Source of the DNA: Cellvibrio fontiphilus
GTDB taxonomy: Bacteria; Pseudomonadota; Gammaproteobacteria; Pseudomonadales; Cellvibrionaceae
Assembly (NCBI RefSeq): GCF_035317345.1
Contig: NZ_JAYKTU010000001.1
Length of the DNA stretch: 64,000 bases
Strand: one strand, 5' to 3'
Position numbers and translations under genes: made by a program. Numbering within the stretch: the first letter of the stretch is position 1; every line of letters begins with the position of its first letter. The notes beneath the pieces were generated by a model, which was given only the letters and a program-made list of their open reading frames with translations, made no database searches and was not told the origin of the DNA. Positions 8,366 to 16,184 of the stretch are shown here, piece by piece.

Positions 8366-9730
8366 CTAAGCGGCGCTGTTGGCCGGTAAGTGTATAACAA
8401 CCGCGAGACCGCCGAGTGAACTCTGTTGCAGCCCAAGGCTGCCACCGCAGTGCTCCACTATATCGCGCACTATGCCCAAGCCCAGGCCGTGGCCCTGCAC
8501 CTGTTCATCCATACGTGTGCCGCGACTTAACACTTGCTCGCGCTCTGCCGCCTGAATGCCGGGGCCATCATCTTCCACGCGGATTTCAAAATAACCTGAA
8601 TCAACCGGCTGGGTGATGCTTACCTGCACCTGTTGTTGCGCCCATTTGCAGGCGTTATCCAACAGGTTGCCCAGTAGCTCCAGAATATCCTCTCTATCCC
8701 AGGGCAAACGCAATTCCGCCGCTGCCGACCAGTGGATGTGCAAGTCGCGGCGATGAATTAATTGCAGGGTGGCAATTAAATCCGGCAGCTCGCGCGCGCA
8801 GTGAAAATGTGCACCGGGCAAGGCCTCACCCGCGAGCCGCGCCCGCGCCAATTCACGGCTGATACGCTCCTGCATATGCTGCAATTGCTGGCGAAAATTT
8901 TCCCGCAGTTCCGGGTGCGAATTTAATTCACTGCGATTGGCGAGGCTAAATAAAATAGCCAGCGGTGTTTTTAACGCGTGCCCCAAATTGCCCAGTGCAT
9001 TGCGCGAGCGTTTGAGGCGATCCTCGGTGTGATGGCTTAAGCGATTTAATTGTTCCACCAGCGGTTTTAATTCACTGGGCACATCGGTTTCCAGCGTGCT
9101 GCGCGCGCCCTGTTGCAGTTGTGCAATTTGCTGGCGCAAACTCTCCAGCGGTTGCAGCGAATGCGCCACTAACCAGCGCTGCAATAACACCAGTAATACC
9201 AGCGCCGCTATGCCTAAACCCGCGCCCATGTATTGTATGCGGCGAAAATTATCCAGCAGCGGGGTGTAATCCTGTGCGACCTGAATAACAATGGTTTTTC
9301 CAAAGCGACGAAATTGCGCGCGGTGAATTAATAATTGCTGTTGTTGCGGGCCATCATAAAGCACACCGGAATCCGGCTCTTTTGTGAGTGAGAGCGGGTG
9401 ATCCCACAGCGAGCGGGAGCGCCACTGCTGTCCATTAAAATCGATAACAAAATACCAGCCGGAAAACGGCCGATGGTAAACACTGCCCAAGCGCTGCTGA
9501 TCCAATTCAATTCCATTGGGCCCGCGCACCAGTGCGGCTAACAGTGTTTCACTTTGGGTTTGCAACTGGCCGGTAAAATAACGGCGCAAACCCTGATCAA
9601 AAATCCACAGGCCGAGCTGGGCGAATATTAAACCTACCAGCAATAACAAGCTGATCAAACCCAACCCCAAACGCTGTTGTATAGAATTCAGCAGCGGCGT
9701 TAACCTGAGCTTTTTTAGCAAAGATGTCAT
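8366..9730 (-). CDS. Sensor histidine kinase, PhoQ/QseC-like
   Basis: 454 residues. TM1 is near 20-45, a periplasmic segment of about 120 residues follows, TM2 is near 165-188, then a HAMP-like linker. The dimerisation helix holds the phosphoacceptor His in LGNLGHALKTPL, as in PhoQ-type kinases. The ATPase has the N-box NLLDNACKWA, the G1 box DDGPGI and the G2 box GHGLGLGIV. The start codon overlaps the regulator's stop by 4 bp, so the two are translationally coupled. The signal is unknown, but the two PepSY proteins encoded ahead of it in the operon are plausible periplasmic modulators. Confidence 0.93.
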   Translation of the reverse strand: MTSLLKKLRLTPLLNSIQQRLGLGLISLLLLVGLIFAQLGLWIFDQGLRRYFTGQLQTQSETLLAALVRGPNGIELDQQRLGSVYHRPFSGWYFVIDFNGQQWRSRSLWDHPLSLTKEPDSGVLYDGPQQQQLLIHRAQFRRFGKTIVIQVAQDYTPLLDNFRRIQYMGAGLGIAALVLLVLLQRWLVAHSLQPLESLRQQIAQLQQGARSTLETDVPSELKPLVEQLNRLSHHTEDRLKRSRNALGNLGHALKTPLAILFSLANRSELNSHPELRENFRQQLQHMQERISRELARARLAGEALPGAHFHCARELPDLIATLQLIHRRDLHIHWSAAAELRLPWDREDILELLGNLLDNACKWAQQQVQVSITQPVDSGYFEIRVEDDGPGIQAAEREQVLSRGTRMDEQVQGHGLGLGIVRDIVEHCGGSLGLQQSSLGGLAVVIHLPANSAA

Positions 9731-10395
9731 GCATTTGGCTCCACCAAACGATAACCCTGGCCGCGGCGCGTTTCTATTGCCGCTTTGCCCAACTTTGCGC
9801 GCAGGTGATTGATGTGCACTTCAATCACGTTGGAGTCGCGTTCGCTTTCACCATCGTACAAATGATCGTGCAATTGTGTTTTGGAAATAATTTTTCCCGC
9901 GTTCAACATTAAATAACGCAACAAACTGAATTCAGCAGCGGTGAGTTGAAATGATTCACCATTTTTAATCACCTGTTGCTGGGCTTCATCCAATTGCAAA
10001 CCGGCCGCGCTTAATTGCGCCTGATTCACTTGCCCGTGCGCGCGGCGCAATAACGCCTGAATACGCAGCTGCAATTCTTCCGGGTGAAAGGGTTTGGTGA
10101 GGTAATCGTCGGCGCCCGCTTTTAAACCCTCAATACGCTCGGCCCAGTGATCGCGCGCGGTGAGAATTAACACCGGATGCTGCACCCGGGCAGCGCGCCA
10201 TTCGCGCAATACGTCAAGGCCGGATTTGCCCGGCAAACCTAAATCCAGCACCACCAAGTCATAGGGTTCGGTTGCGCCCTGGTAAGCTGCATCGCGGCCA
10301 TCGGCAAGCCAATCCACGGCGTAGCCTGCACGTTTTAAATCCGCCGTTAATTCATCGGCGAGGCTGACGTTATCTTCTACGATAAGAATTCGCAT
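9727..10395 (-). CDS. OmpR-family response regulator, PmrA/QseB-like
   Basis: 222 residues: a receiver domain (acidic pair E8-D9, phosphoacceptor D53 in LVVLDLGLPGKSG, and K103 in LTKPF) followed by an OmpR-type winged helix ending ETRRGQGYRLV. The length and sequence style match the QseB/PmrA/PhoP group. It is coupled on both sides: its ATG overlaps the preceding PepSY gene's TGA, with GAGGAGG just upstream, and its stop overlaps the kinase start by 4 bp. A PmrA-like direct repeat upstream of the operon (11123-11139) suggests that it controls its own operon. Confidence 0.95.
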   Translation of the reverse strand: MRILIVEDNVSLADELTADLKRAGYAVDWLADGRDAAYQGATEPYDLVVLDLGLPGKSGLDVLREWRAARVQHPVLILTARDHWAERIEGLKAGADDYLTKPFHPEELQLRIQALLRRAHGQVNQAQLSAAGLQLDEAQQQVIKNGESFQLTAAEFSLLRYLMLNAGKIISKTQLHDHLYDGESERDSNVIEVHINHLRAKLGKAAIETRRGQGYRLVEPNA

Positions 10396-10703
10396 CAGTC
10401 CTCCTCTTCGTCTTTTAATACATCACCGCTTGCGGCAGCTATTTCCAACTCGCGCACCGTACCCTGAGACGTAATTAATTCCACTTCGTAAATATAAATA
10501 TCGTCTTCCTCTTCCAGCTCAACCTCCAACAACCGCGAGCCGGGGTGACGCGCCGCAATAATGGCGAGCACATTTTCCAACGGCAGAATGCGCCCCGCCT
10601 CGCGCAGACGCAGGGCTTCATCCTGACTCAGGTCACCGGCCTTCACACTGAAGGTAAAGGCCAGTAAAACCAGATAAATCAGCGGGCGAATCAAGGGGCG
10701 CAT
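10395..10703 (-). CDS. PepSY-domain periplasmic protein (second copy)
   Basis: 102 residues with a Sec signal peptide (cleavage near FSVKA-G) and one PepSY domain containing the EALRLREAGRILPLE stretch and a terminal sequence rich in Glu and Asp (DVLKDEEED). PepSY domains are thought to act as inhibitors or small-ligand modules in the periplasm. It is the second of two related PepSY genes in tandem, and its stop codon overlaps the regulator's start. The pairing with a two-component system suggests that it modulates or reports on the kinase, which is inference. Confidence 0.85.
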   Translation of the reverse strand: MRPLIRPLIYLVLLAFTFSVKAGDLSQDEALRLREAGRILPLENVLAIIAARHPGSRLLEVELEEEDDIYIYEVELITSQGTVRELEIAAASGDVLKDEEED

Positions 10704-10732
10704 TGCATACCTTTTGGCAGAGAAGTTACCGA

Positions 10733-11041
10733 TTAGTCATCTTGCTGGTTTTTCAGGATTTCGCCGGTATTGGCATCCAGCTCTATATCCCATTCAAAAC
10801 CCTGTGCATCGCGCAGTTCAATTTGATACACGTAGCGACCCCATTGGTTTTCCAGCTCAGTGTCCTGTACCTGGGCACCCGGGTGCTGGGCCAATGCCAG
10901 GGCGTTGAGTTTGTCGAACGCCTGAATGCTGCCAGCATCACGCAATTTAATAGCCTCATCAAGGCTTACATCTTTGGCTTGCACCAGCGCGGCAGCAGAA
11001 ATTAACGCAGTAAACAGCAGGGTAGAGTTGATCAGTTTCAT
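10733..11041 (-). CDS. PepSY-domain periplasmic protein (first copy)
   Basis: 102 residues, with a clear signal peptide (LLFTALISAAALVQA) and one PepSY domain. The ending DANTGEILKNQQDD is typical of PepSY. It is similar in length and layout to the neighbour 29 bp downstream (both have LSQDEALRLREAG or VSLDEAIKLRDAG), pointing to an old tandem duplication. It is the first gene of a PepSY-PepSY-regulator-kinase-ABC exporter operon, whose probable promoter lies at 11107-11139. Confidence 0.87.
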   Translation of the reverse strand: MKLINSTLLFTALISAAALVQAKDVSLDEAIKLRDAGSIQAFDKLNALALAQHPGAQVQDTELENQWGRYVYQIELRDAQGFEWDIELDANTGEILKNQQDD

Positions 11042-11349
11042 GGTTTTGTACCTCTATGTTAGTTCAAGTTAGAGCGTGAAAGGCTTGTGCCTGTGTCGAC
11101 GAAACCAGAATAGGAAATGCCGCTTAAATGAACCTTAATTTTGCCGCCGGGCGTTTTTACCGCCGCGCGCCTGGCCGGAATTGATGCCCAGGCTGTGATT
11201 GACGTCCAAATAGGGCTTATGGATACTGCACCCACGCCGTAGCACATCACTTGTTTTCTGGAACCGCGCGCGAGCCCAAGGCTCATGGAACCCGGCACAA
11301 GGACATTGCCTGCGCGTGCTTTTTCAATAATTACATCAAGGATTCAAGT
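11042..11349. other. Divergent intergenic region, PepSY operon and S9 peptidase
   Basis: These 308 bp hold the minus-strand promoter described at 11107-11139 and the start region of the S9 peptidase on plus. AAGGATT ahead of the ATG at 11350 is the peptidase ribosome site. Open frames in the region have no supported start or family resemblance, and I see no further gene. Confidence 0.5.
11107..11139 (-). promoter_or_regulatory. PmrA/QseB-like box and -10 upstream of the PepSY operon
   Basis: On the minus strand the hexamers ATTAAG and TTTAAG are separated by 5 bp (11123-11139), an 11-bp direct repeat as in PmrA/QseB boxes (HTTAAD-N5-HTTAAD). A -10-like TATTCT (11107-11112) follows 10 bp later, placing the box over the -35 region. 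This is the expected layout for activation by an OmpR-type regulator, and the operon encodes one. The regulator assignment is inferred. Confidence 0.6.
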
Positions 11350-13323
11350 ATGTTTCTGCGCACCTGCTTTGCAGCCCCCCTGCGAGTGAGCGTCTTGCTG
11401 GCATTGATCGCCTGCAGCCTAACTCCCGCCTTAGTACACGCCACTAAAACCCAGCATCAACCCCTGCCGCTGGAAGTGTTTTACAAAGACGCCATGATCG
11501 AGGACATAGAGCTATCTCCCGATGGCACCCATCTTCTGGCCTTAAAAAATGTAGGTGGCGATACAGTGGTGATGGTGATTGACCTGACCACGGGCAAAAC
11601 TTTTTACCCCGCCAAAACCGACAATGAAGAATTCAAATTCAACTGGGTGAGCTGGGCCAATAACGACCGCATTTTGATGAGCCTGCGCTTTGATAGCCGC
11701 ATGCAAAACGGCGTGAAATACATGCAGACACGCCTGCTGGCGACCGATGCCAAAAAGCCCAGCAAGATGATTACCCTGGTCAAACCCGACGACGATGCAC
11801 CCTATGGCTGGGTCAGCCAGTATCAGGACAATGTCATCAGTTATTTGCCCGATGACCCCGAGCATGTGCTGATCAGTGTGGATCGCGAACTGCCACTGCA
11901 TCAAACCGTATACAAAGCCAATGTGTACACCGGTCGCCTGACACGCGTGAAAAAACACTCCGGCTCAGTGCGCTCCTGGTTTGCTGACCGTCAGGGCAAT
12001 GTGCGCATCGGTGAACACTACGACGATAAAAGCCGCAAAGTCACCTACAAAATTTTGGACAGCGCTACTGACAAGTGGATAGTGGCCTGGGAATATGTGG
12101 TGTTGGATGAGCCGGATATCAGCATTGCCGGTTTTGGCAGCAACCCCAATGAACTCTATATTTTTGCCGACCACGAAGGCCGCCAGGCACTTTACAAGGT
12201 CGACCTCTCCAAACCCGGCTTCCCGCGCGAATTAATGCTGAGTGACGACAGCTATGATGTCAGTGGTCGCCTGATTTATTCCCACGCCCACAAAGAAGTG
12301 GTTGGCCTTTACTACAGCGATGGCAGTTCACGCAGCGTGTTCTGGAATAAAGAATTCCAATTATTCCAGGGCGGTTTGGATAAAGCCCTGCCCGACACCC
12401 GCAACTACATAGTCAATATGAGTGCGGATGCGCGCAAATACGTGCTCTACACCACCAACGCTACCAATCCCGGCACCTACATGTACGGCGACCGCGATGC
12501 CAAGACCCTGACGCATTTGGCCAATCGCTACCCGGATCTGACCGAAGATGTGCTCATCGAAAAAGAGTCCCGCCGCTACAAAGCGCGCGATGGTTTGGAG
12601 TTGGAAGGCTTTTTATCCCTGCCCAAAACCTTTGCCAACAAACCCACCGCCACCATCATCCTGCCCCACGGCGGCCCCATGAGTGAGGATGGCAAAGACT
12701 TTGATATGTTCTCCACTTTTATGGCCAACCGCGGCTATGTGGTATTCCAGCCCAACTTCCGCGGCTCCTCGGGTTACGGCCACGATTTTATGATGCAAGC
12801 CGTGGGTGGTTACGGCCTGGAAATGCAGGACGACCTGGAAGACGCGGTGAAATATCTGGTGGATGAAAAAATCGCCGACCCGAAAAAAGTGTGCATAGTA
12901 GGCGCCAGCTACGGCGGTTACGCCGCGTTGATGGGCGCCACCAAAACCCCCGATCTGTTCCAGTGTGCGGTCAGTTTTGCCGGCATGTCCGACCTGGTAA
13001 AAATGAGCAACCGATTCCGCTACTTCACCAATAAAAACACTGCGCGCAAACAATTCGGTGAAGACAAAAGCCAGCTCAAAGAAACCTCGCCAGTGAACAT
13101 GGCTGAACGGGTGAAAATCCCAATCCTGCTCATTCATGGCGATGACGACACCTCAGTGCCGGTAGAACAAAGCCGCGTGATGGCACGGGCCCTGAAAAAA
13201 CATGGCAAACCCCATGAATACATCGAACTGGAAGAGGGCACTCACTATCTGGATTACCTGCCCCATCGCCAGCAAACCTTTGAAGCCATGGAAAAGTTTT
13301 TACAAACCCATTTAAAAATTTAA
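11350..13323 (+). CDS. Exported S9 family prolyl-oligopeptidase-like peptidase
   Basis: 657 residues from the ATG at 11350, chosen for its ribosome site and because a signal peptide then follows (LLALIACSLTPALVHA). Residues about 40-400 form a WD/propeller-like region and about 400-657 an alpha/beta hydrolase domain. The catalytic triad is S520 (GASYGGYA), D600 (HGDDDTSVP) and H632 (EGTHYL). Enzymes of this family (acylaminoacyl or dipeptidyl peptidase type) cut short peptides, here in the periplasm. The gene is single and ends in a strong terminator. Confidence 0.92.
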   Translation: MFLRTCFAAPLRVSVLLALIACSLTPALVHATKTQHQPLPLEVFYKDAMIEDIELSPDGTHLLALKNVGGDTVVMVIDLTTGKTFYPAKTDNEEFKFNWVSWANNDRILMSLRFDSRMQNGVKYMQTRLLATDAKKPSKMITLVKPDDDAPYGWVSQYQDNVISYLPDDPEHVLISVDRELPLHQTVYKANVYTGRLTRVKKHSGSVRSWFADRQGNVRIGEHYDDKSRKVTYKILDSATDKWIVAWEYVVLDEPDISIAGFGSNPNELYIFADHEGRQALYKVDLSKPGFPRELMLSDDSYDVSGRLIYSHAHKEVVGLYYSDGSSRSVFWNKEFQLFQGGLDKALPDTRNYIVNMSADARKYVLYTTNATNPGTYMYGDRDAKTLTHLANRYPDLTEDVLIEKESRRYKARDGLELEGFLSLPKTFANKPTATIILPHGGPMSEDGKDFDMFSTFMANRGYVVFQPNFRGSSGYGHDFMMQAVGGYGLEMQDDLEDAVKYLVDEKIADPKKVCIVGASYGGYAALMGATKTPDLFQCAVSFAGMSDLVKMSNRFRYFTNKNTARKQFGEDKSQLKETSPVNMAERVKIPILLIHGDDDTSVPVEQSRVMARALKKHGKPHEYIELEEGTHYLDYLPHRQQTFEAMEKFLQTHLKI

Positions 13324-13350
13324 CCGCCGAACAAGCGTTTAGCCGACCCG

Positions 13351-13383
13351 GCCGCCCTGCAACCCGCAGGGCGGCTTTTTTTT
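13351..13383 (+). terminator. Rho-independent terminator of the S9 peptidase gene
   Basis: A perfect 10-bp GC-rich stem (13351-13360 with 13366-13375) with a 5-nt loop is followed by eight T residues. It lies 28 bp after the peptidase stop codon. Confidence 0.95.
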
Positions 13384-13430
13384 GGGTATGAGTGATATCA
13401 TGTGATCACTTTTTTCTGAACCGGATTCCA

Positions 13431-14291
13431 ATGAAAATACCTGCACGCCTTGCATCCCTGGTCAACGATGGCTTGATCGACGAAGTTTATTACGCCCTGA
13501 TGAGCGGCAAAGAAGCACAAGTGTTTGTGGTGCGCGCCAACGACGAAATACGCTGCGCCAAAGTCTATAAAGAGGCCAATAAACGCAGCTTCAAACAAGC
13601 CGTGCAATATCAGGAGGGGCGCACCGTGCGCAACTCGCGCCGCGCCCGTGCTATGGCCAAAGGCACGCGCTACGGACAAAAAGAAGCGGAAGAAGCCTGG
13701 CTGAATGCAGAAGTGGAAGCGCTCTACCGCCTCGCCGAGGCCGGTGTACGTGTCCCCAAACCCTACTGGTTTGTGGATGGGGTACTGGTCATGGAATTGG
13801 TAGTGGACGAAGAGGGCGAACCGGCACCGCGGTTGGATAATGTAGCCTTCGACCCGGAAACCGCGCGCGAATACCATGCGCAAATGATGCGCGAAATTGT
13901 GCGCATGCTTTGCGCCGGTTTGGTTCACGGCGACCTGTCAGAATTTAATGTGTTAGTGGATCACTCAGGCCCGGTAGTGATCGACCTGCCCCAAGCTGTG
14001 AATGCCGCCGGCAATAACAGCGCGAAAATGATGCTCACCCGCGACGTCAACAATATGCGCGATTATTTTGGCCAATACGCGCCGGATTTATTGGTCACCC
14101 ACTATGCCGAAGAAATTTGGAATTTATTCGAACACGGCAAATTACACCCCAACGTCACACTCACCGGCGAATTCGAGCAGAGCAATGTGGAAGCCGACAT
14201 AGCCACCATGATGCGCATCATCGAAGACGCAAAACAGGAAGAAGAAGAGCGCAAAGAACGCGAGCGCATGGCGCGCGACGGGGAGTTTTAG
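13431..14291 (+). CDS. RIO-type serine protein kinase
   Basis: 286 residues from the ATG at 13431; an in-frame GTG at 13392 would add 13 residues overlapping the promoter. RIO1-like features are the nucleotide-site GKEAQVFVV, the Lys in CAKVYK, the catalytic loop VHGDLSEFNVL with D168, and the metal-binding VVIDLPQA in place of DFG. The C-terminus is a charged helix rich in Glu, Lys and Arg. Bacterial RIO kinases are cytosolic and poorly characterised; eukaryotic ones help 40S ribosome maturation. It stands alone after the peptidase terminator, so its promoter must lie in the 40 bp between them. Confidence 0.92.
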   Translation: MKIPARLASLVNDGLIDEVYYALMSGKEAQVFVVRANDEIRCAKVYKEANKRSFKQAVQYQEGRTVRNSRRARAMAKGTRYGQKEAEEAWLNAEVEALYRLAEAGVRVPKPYWFVDGVLVMELVVDEEGEPAPRLDNVAFDPETAREYHAQMMREIVRMLCAGLVHGDLSEFNVLVDHSGPVVIDLPQAVNAAGNNSAKMMLTRDVNNMRDYFGQYAPDLLVTHYAEEIWNLFEHGKLHPNVTLTGEFEQSNVEADIATMMRIIEDAKQEEEERKERERMARDGEF

Positions 14292-14421
14292 TTCAAACGC
14301 AGCGCTCAAATATCCAGCGTACCTCGCTAACAACCATAAAGTTTATGCTGGCATAAGTGACCTATCACGCTCGATAGATATGAATCCCATCCTTCAAATT
14401 CACTCTTGAATCAGTTTGCAG

Positions 14422-14472
14422 TTGAAACTACGTAACTCTTCGTATAAATTAATACGAAGAGTTACGTAGTTT
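14422..14472 (+). promoter_or_regulatory. Perfect 21-bp inverted repeat over the BlaI-like promoter
   Basis: Arms 14425-14445 and 14452-14472 are exact reverse complements of 21 bp around the 6-nt spacer AAATTA. Each arm holds the small palindrome TACGTA (14429-14434 and 14463-14468, about 34 bp apart). A plausible promoter, TTGAAA (14422-14427) and TAAATT (14445-14450) with a 17-bp spacer, sits inside the repeat. The repressor gene starts 30 bp later. BlaI/MecI dimers bind palindromes over their own promoters, so this is the likely operator. Alternatively the RNA could fold as a strong leader hairpin. Confidence 0.75.
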
Positions 14473-14502
14473 ATGTTGTTGCTATTTCTTGAGAGCGAAT
14501 CC

Positions 14503-14868
14503 ATGACCACACCAACCCCTGCCGAACTGGAAATTTTGCAAATACTTTGGCAATACGGTGAAGCCAAGGTGCAAACCGTGAATGACAGGCTCAGTGAACT
14601 AAAGCCGGTCGGTTATACAACTACCTTAAAAACCATGCAGATCATGGAGCAAAAAGGACTGCTGGGCAGAAGAAAAGAAGGCAAGAGCCATATTTATTTT
14701 CCACTGACTGCGCAAACCGAAACACAAGGTTCACTACTGGATAAATTATTGCAAAGTGCCTTTGGTGGCTCCAAATCCCAATTGGTGATGCAACTACTCG
14801 GCAACAAAAAAACCTCAAAAAAAGAATTGGATGAAATTAAGGCCTTTCTCGATAGCATGGAGAAATAG
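14503..14868 (+). CDS. BlaI/MecI-family transcriptional repressor
   Basis: 121 residues from the ATG at 14503, preceded by GAGAG. The other in-frame ATG at 14473 abuts the inverted repeat and is less likely. The N-terminal winged helix is typical (PAELEILQILWQYGEAKVQTV, seen in two parts: PAELEILQILW and GYTTTLKTMQIMEQKGLL), followed by a dimerisation tail. In this family the repressor is released when a BlaR1-like membrane protease is activated. The partner gene starts 2 bp after its stop. Targets beyond its own promoter are unknown, and no beta-lactamase gene is nearby. Confidence 0.92.
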   Translation: MTTPTPAELEILQILWQYGEAKVQTVNDRLSELKPVGYTTTLKTMQIMEQKGLLGRRKEGKSHIYFPLTAQTETQGSLLDKLLQSAFGGSKSQLVMQLLGNKKTSKKELDEIKAFLDSMEK

Positions 14869-14870
14869 CC

Positions 14871-16091
14871 ATGCAGTCGCTAACAAGCATTCTGCATCAA
14901 GATTGGATCTATTCACTGGTATGGACTTTGGTCCACTCACTCTGGCAGTTTGGTTTGGTTGCAATTTTTTGCGCACTGCTTTTGTCAGTTAGCAAGAATT
15001 TTTCGGCCGCCTTCCGCTATATTCTGGCTCTAGGCTGCCTGACACTCTGTACGTTTATAAGCATCATCACTCTTTATGAATACCAAAAGTCACAATCAGA
15101 AATTGTAATTCGCAGTGAAACGTCAGGCGGCTTCATTTATTTGTTCACTAGCAATAGCAAGTTCAGTATTGATGTATTTATAAATAACCATGTAGATATT
15201 CTAATAATTGGGTGGCTGACCGGATTTTTATTGCTTGGATTAAATACCCTGCATAGCTACATCTACTGCCAGCGATTAACACACCAGCTCCTGATTCCAA
15301 CGCCTGTACACTTGCTCATTAGGTTTAGAACACTTGCACAGCAACTTGGAGTAGCTACAAAAATAGAATTGCGCATTTCCAGAATAGCCAAAGTTCCCTG
15401 TGTGATTGGCCATTTAAAACCCGTGATATTACTGCCCACTGCTGTGTTACTTCACATGAGTCAGCAACAGATCGAAGCCGTTTTGCTGCATGAGCTAGCC
15501 CATGTAAGGCGCCGGGATTTTCTCGTTGGACTGCTACAAGCACTACTCAAAACATTATTCTTTTTTAACCCCTTTTTATATTGGATTTCCCATCAAATCG
15601 ATAAGGAGCGTGAATATGCCTGTGATGATATTGCCCTAGCCATAACCAAAGACCCATTGTTGTTCGCCAATACACTCAAGGAGTTTGCAGACATGAACAT
15701 CCGCCAATCCAACGCCATGCCTATTACCGGTAAAAAAATGTTGTTAGCTCGTATTACCCGCTTGTTTATAAAACAACAGCAGTCATCGCCACTTGCGAAG
15801 AGCTTGCTAATAAGTACCTTTGTTGCTCTGTCAGCTTTAGCGTTTTCGCTCTGTGTAACAGCAGAAACTGACAAACTAAACAATAAGAAGATATCTATCG
15901 ATGCAGCTGATGTAGATGTGCAGACGCTATTAAACGAAATTAATCAGCGTTGTGGTACAACCCAAAAACTTGCTACTGGTTCGGAAGAAAAATTGACGTT
16001 AGTACTGAACGATATTTCTTGCAAAGATGCGCTGCAATTGGTTATTGATTTTGCCAATGGAGCTGAACCTTCAGAGGCGCTCAGCGAATAG
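14871..16091 (+). CDS. BlaR1-like M56 membrane metalloprotease
   Basis: 406 residues. Four hydrophobic segments (about 15-35, 42-65, 100-125 and 305-325) flank a cytosolic zinc protease domain with H207-E208-L-A-H211 (HELAHVRR), the M56 motif. After the last membrane helix there is no penicillin-binding sensor as in BlaR1. Instead there is a short tail of about 75 residues (ISIDAADVDVQTLLNEI to the end) resembling the secretin/TonB short N-terminal domain. The protein probably senses an envelope signal through this tail and triggers cleavage of the BlaI-like repressor encoded 2 bp upstream. The signal is unknown. Confidence 0.87.
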   Translation: MQSLTSILHQDWIYSLVWTLVHSLWQFGLVAIFCALLLSVSKNFSAAFRYILALGCLTLCTFISIITLYEYQKSQSEIVIRSETSGGFIYLFTSNSKFSIDVFINNHVDILIIGWLTGFLLLGLNTLHSYIYCQRLTHQLLIPTPVHLLIRFRTLAQQLGVATKIELRISRIAKVPCVIGHLKPVILLPTAVLLHMSQQQIEAVLLHELAHVRRRDFLVGLLQALLKTLFFFNPFLYWISHQIDKEREYACDDIALAITKDPLLFANTLKEFADMNIRQSNAMPITGKKMLLARITRLFIKQQQSSPLAKSLLISTFVALSALAFSLCVTAETDKLNNKKISIDAADVDVQTLLNEINQRCGTTQKLATGSEEKLTLVLNDISCKDALQLVIDFANGAEPSEALSE

Positions 16092-16184
16092 CTGAGCAAA
16101 ACAATCCTGGTCATTATTTATAGATAAGCGCGCATATAAAAAGATAATCTCAGGTGCACTGTTGTCACCCGCAGAGAGGTAGTT

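Noticed and set aside
11542..13137. Long minus-strand frames of 69 to 174 codons inside the S9 peptidase gene
   Set aside because: They are antisense shadows of a GC-rich gene, with biased composition (rich in His, Phe, Val and Gly).
14503..16091. Beta-lactam resistance system
   Set aside because: The protease lacks a penicillin-binding sensor domain and no beta-lactamase gene is nearby, so only the BlaI/BlaR1-like type is claimed.
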